Under the pieces are notes generated by a model, which ran no database searches, was not told where the DNA came from, and saw nothing but the letters and a program-made list of their open reading frames with translations. Below, piece by piece: positions 60,396-64,000 of a stretch of 64,000 nucleotides of DNA. The position numbers and the translations under genes are program-made. The number at the start of each line of letters is the position of its first letter. Position 1 is the first letter of the stretch. The stretch comes from Cladorhizidae sp. MBARI D1340-BT2 (Eukaryota; Porifera; Demospongiae; Poecilosclerida; Cladorhizidae): the NCBI GenBank assembly GCA_028752905.1, contig JAQNBH010000007.1, forward strand, positions 17,043,233 through 17,107,232, written 5' to 3'.

Positions 60396-63059
60396 CTATT
60401 GGCACAAGAAACAAAATGCGTGGTAGAATAGACAATTGATTATCGATCATTTCCAATTACCAACACCATTTACAGATAAATTTGCTAACTAAAATTACAA
60501 ACAAAATACAAGAATTTACTAATACATGTATCTACTATTGTCATATGAGAATAAACTAGTTGAAACATCTATTGTCTTAGTCATTGTTTAACAAGCAATT
60601 TCTATATGTAGTAAATTTTATATATAACAATTCATAATTATTCAGAAGCTATGACTAAGACATGATATTTTGTTGGTGGTAGTGATGACTTGCCAGAAAC
60701 AAAGAGATTCACAAAGAGACAATGTTTCTCACAATCAGCATAATTATGCTCCTACTGGGCCAAGTTGTAGAAAAGATGAAGGTAGGAGAAAGCTATGGAC
60801 AAATAAGCAGTTGTGGTAGGCCTTGAAAGCTCTGTCTGCATGGTGGAGTTAAACTACACTCAACTACAGAATGCCATGACAACTCTGAAAGACAAGCATA
60901 GTGGTTGTTACAGTAAAATAGAAATCCTGGCTTAAAATAGTTTTTTAGCGTTCAGGAAAAAAGTGAACTGGCAGATTGTTCAAGAGGTTATCATATGAGA
61001 AAACTTGAAGAGATACTATGAACATTACAGCATCATTTATTTGTATAGCATGAAGATTGATAGCTTAGTCATGGATCTAAATAGCAAAAAGGACAAGTAA
61101 TGAATATAGCTTGTGGAAATTCTACTGCACAAATAATTCATCTGATGATCCTCAGCAATATTGGTTTCATGATGAAATATTATCTGCTAAATATGGTTTA
61201 ATTAAGGGTTAGATAATAACTGAACTTTTTGAATTGAAGACTTTCTTGAACATTTGGTTTCTTGTAGGTTGCTGCCACTTTTGCTTGCAGTAGTTGCACC
61301 CACTGTAAGCCTAATGTCATTAAAGTTCTTGCCAGAGAAAATGATGTAATAATGCTATGAGACCAAACCATTGAAGTGTGGTATGGGATTACTGAATGTC
61401 CTCACTATATTTTTTAAATGCAGGAAATGTACAAACAAATTTAGCTTCGGTTCTGTATTCTCAAAAGTATGGCTACAAGCTTTTGCATCAGCAAATATCA
61501 TATTCAACCTGTGGGGTTCATTGAGGGCTAGTAATATTATTTATTGTTAAGTATATGATATAGGTAACTAGAAAAAAATTGCTAGTGATAAGCTAGATGA
61601 CAATTTGTTTGGTGGTGAAGGGTATGTTTCAAGCGAATATGGCAAAGATCCAGTTTTCCAGGTGTTAGTAACTGCTGCTTGGTATTAGAGCTAGATGACA
61701 ATTTTTTTGGTGGTGAAGGGTATGTTTCAGGCGAATATGGCAAAGATCCAGTTCCAGGTATTTAACTGCTGCTTGGTATTAGATAATTGTTCCAAAGATG
61801 GGTATAATATCTTTTAACGATCCAGTTATTATATATGGCTGGATATTTCACTGTGAAACCGATCAATATCTACTTTTTCCCTTCAAACCAAGAAACCGTT
61901 TTTTTTCTCAGTCGGATAACCTCTCTTTTGTTAAGCTGGTTCAGCATATAACGCGAGTCCATCAAAAAGTATCGTATGGTATCATCCTATCGTATCATTG
62001 TTTTAGGGCATGTTCATAATAAATTTGACATTCAGCCATTGTATTACATCTTATTTTCCTTCTTATCGTAATCTCGGTGCCTATGACGAAATGTTATTCT
62101 ATTCTATGTAGTTAAGTATAGAGCTCATCAGCTAGCAAGCTATCACCACTAAATCAACTACATCGTTGATCACTAGCTAGCTAGCTTATTAAAGTGCTAC
62201 AAGCTAACACCAAAAGTTATCAAACTACTAGTTTCCCAAGTATTATAGTTATAATTGGTTGCAGTGTCACTAGCTGGCTATATCAGCTAGAAAACCAGCC
62301 AGATATGTAACACTTTCAACTTGACTTACCACCGGATTCCAGGCATTGTTCTTCGCCTCATATGTTTTAACAAATACCTGCCACAAGCCATGACTCCAAT
62401 GAGCTCATTTAAATCCACATATACCATAATGTTTACTTGAAGTTAAACAGATGCTGCTGCAGTTCATCACATGCTTAATTCAAGTATTTTGATTAGACTA
62501 GTACTTGGTTCTTGATGTTGGAACAGAAGTAGATCTCATTCCATTTTGTTGTATGATCCTACCGATGCCATTTTCCAAGATGATGAGACAATACAATAAA
62601 ATATGATACAATTGGTGAGCATCGTTTTATAAACTGGCCTTTACTCTTCAAAATTAAGTTTTGTAAGGTCCTGATGGGGCAATAGTAAAAGCTTCAAAGG
62701 TGGAATTAGAAGTTTCTGAACTCCATCCAACTTCTCAGATGGTAACCTCTGCCCCATTTCAACACCTAAATCTGTTTCTATTTTCATCTTCTATTTCCAA
62801 TGCTACACTATCAAATTTCATAGACTGTGCTGATGTTTCTACCATTGCAATGCAAATACAATCTCTTCTTCAGTGCTAGTTTGTTTGTGTTTTTAATAAT
62901 TCTCGATTAAAAGAAGGAAAGAAGCCAAAAGAATTGGGAAAGAGAAAAAAAACAAGAAAAGAAGGAGAAGGAAGAGGAAAAGAAAAGTCCAAAAATGAGA
63001 GAAAAAATTAGGAAGCAAAAAAATTACATTTAATTTTTGTATTAATCACTACCCATAGT
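60396..63059. other. Introns of the receptor gene, no exon confirmed
   Basis: 61590-61689 and 61690-61787 are a tandem duplication of about 100 bp (GCTAGATGACAATTT...GGTATTAGA). 61895-62050 shows weak similarity to 33545-33690. 62900-63010 is a purine-rich AGAAAAG stretch. No SRCR or FN3 exon was found between 60396 and 63940. Confidence 0.5.
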
Positions 63060-63540
63060 CATGTTTTAGTGACTAATGAAAATACTCATTCTGTAGAGTA
63101 GTGCTTCTTCTAGCCAGAGATAACAATTTCAACTGGCTAGCACTTTCCAATCAGGAATCACAACTACAAATAGTTCAGGCACATATATTTTAAGGACATC
63201 CACTTTGGTTGCATGCAACTTTAGCATAGTTATATATTTTAATATCAGCACACAGAGAGATCTATCATTTGAGCTATATAATTATCAAGTTTACATATTA
63301 AAATATAGCTATAGCCATTCAAAACTTGATGCTGGTAATTTATTACTTGAATGAGTTAGGAGAGTGATTATAATTCACATTCCAACTTGTAGTTCCAAAA
63401 GATAAACATGCACAGCAAAATAAAAACGACTGCCAGGAAGCATACTGCATTGGCTATATAAATCAGGACCATAGCCTAAATGTGTGAAAAGATATAGTAC
63501 TTTAAATGGTAAACCTTTGTTTCAAGCCCTTGTCCCTCCA
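63060..63540 (+). repeat. Foldback family B, partial copy
   Basis: TTAGTGACTAATGAAAATAC then TCATTCT, TAGCACTTTCCAATCAGGAA (63140-63159) and AGCACACAGAGAGATCTATC match 8540-8760 in the same orientation. 63370-63530 matches 3460-3620. Confidence 0.65.
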
Positions 63541-63940
63541 CTGAGAGTTGGTTGAGAACTAACATAATATTTGAGAAAAATGATTGGTGGTTGGCGATTT
63601 ATACTTTAGTAGATAAATGAATGCAGAGCATGTTTAGCAACAAAGGTGCTAATGAGTTTCAAAATTAAGTATTTTCTAGCTAGTTATCTGAAAGCTACAA
63701 TGTATTGCTTTATATCCAGACTTTTCCGCTAAACTCTTCAACTATGTTTACAAAATCTGGCCAATATTTTGTTTCCTAATGCTAGTTGCTTGATTGTTCT
63801 AGCTAATTATATGCACATGCACCACACGTATGCAACCTAACACAAAATATTTCCATATCCACATCCACCATCTTCTCTTCACTTTTTCAATAATTTCTTT
63901 GTGCATTATCAATGGAGCATGCCAGATTACAATAGCTCAC

Positions 63941-64000
63941 CATAATCTGACGAAGCATTGCTAGTAAGTCCAGTGACACGAACTTGCATTCCTTCCCCAT
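63941..64000 (-). CDS. FN3 domain exon, 3' end (continues beyond the window)
   Basis: Minus-strand exon running in from beyond the window end, with donor G/GTGAGC at 63941/63940. The translation ends GEGMQVRVTGLTSNASSDY, nearly identical to the end of the exon at 49071-49284, and the intron after it (63860-63940) is also similar. It belongs to the receptor gene that ends in the TM exon at 59534-60079 or to its neighbour. Confidence 0.8.

Noticed and set aside
62330..62377. 48-bp minus-strand mini-exon encoding VFVKTYEAKNNAWNPV
   Set aside because: Splice signals are good, but its phase fits neither the FN3 exon at 63941 nor the exon at 60395, and the peptide is too short to assign.

Overview
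The window is AT-rich eukaryotic (animal) nuclear DNA, not bacterial or viral. Host coding sequence appears only as short spliced exons, all on the minus strand. They encode scavenger-receptor cysteine-rich (SRCR) domains, fibronectin type III (FN3) domains and a membrane-proximal module followed by a transmembrane helix. This architecture, with transposon families I know from sponges and cnidarians, suggests an early-branching metazoan, most likely a demosponge. That assignment is inference. No rRNA, tRNA, CRISPR array or operon-like structure was seen.

Layout. 1-2960: a foldback-type repeat family with (TAA)n, (AATC)n and (GTAA)n arrays, interrupted by an 895-bp piggyBac derivative with TTAA target duplication. 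3150-9470: copies of a second foldback family in sequence with no recognisable gene. 10597-11313: two exons making one SRCR domain. 12215-13291: a decayed DUF7869-like transposon-type gene. 14380-17060: a decayed minus-strand Ty3/gypsy pol. 19741-21659: FN3 and half-SRCR exons. 26500-33515: an almost intact restriction-like-endonuclease LINE between enormous (TAA)n tracts, then inverted repeats and a (TTA)n tract. 34432-36100: a two-exon minus-strand gene whose intron is filled by a CA-rich minisatellite. 37905-39835: a broken Tnp2-type (EnSpm/CACTA superfamily) transposase. 40642-48338: a piggyBac element split by a GC-rich Ty3/gypsy retrotransposon. 49071-49688: FN3 exons. 50612-51600: another foldback copy. 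51630-56060: a minus-strand LTR element with the unusual order protease-integrase-RT-RNase H (Gmr1-like). 59534-64000: 3' exons of a receptor gene whose FN3 exon is a paralogue of the one at 49071.

How it fits together. The receptor exons look like pieces of tandemly duplicated adhesion or innate-recognition receptor genes on the minus strand. Their introns and spacers have been filled by at least eight transposon lineages. The most interesting objects are the LINE sitting in TAA microsatellite, with a related LINE-free locus in the same window, the Gmr1-like pol order, and the nested piggyBac/gypsy structure whose junction falls at the centre of a palindrome. Most transposon genes carry stops or frameshifts. 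The LINE is the least damaged.
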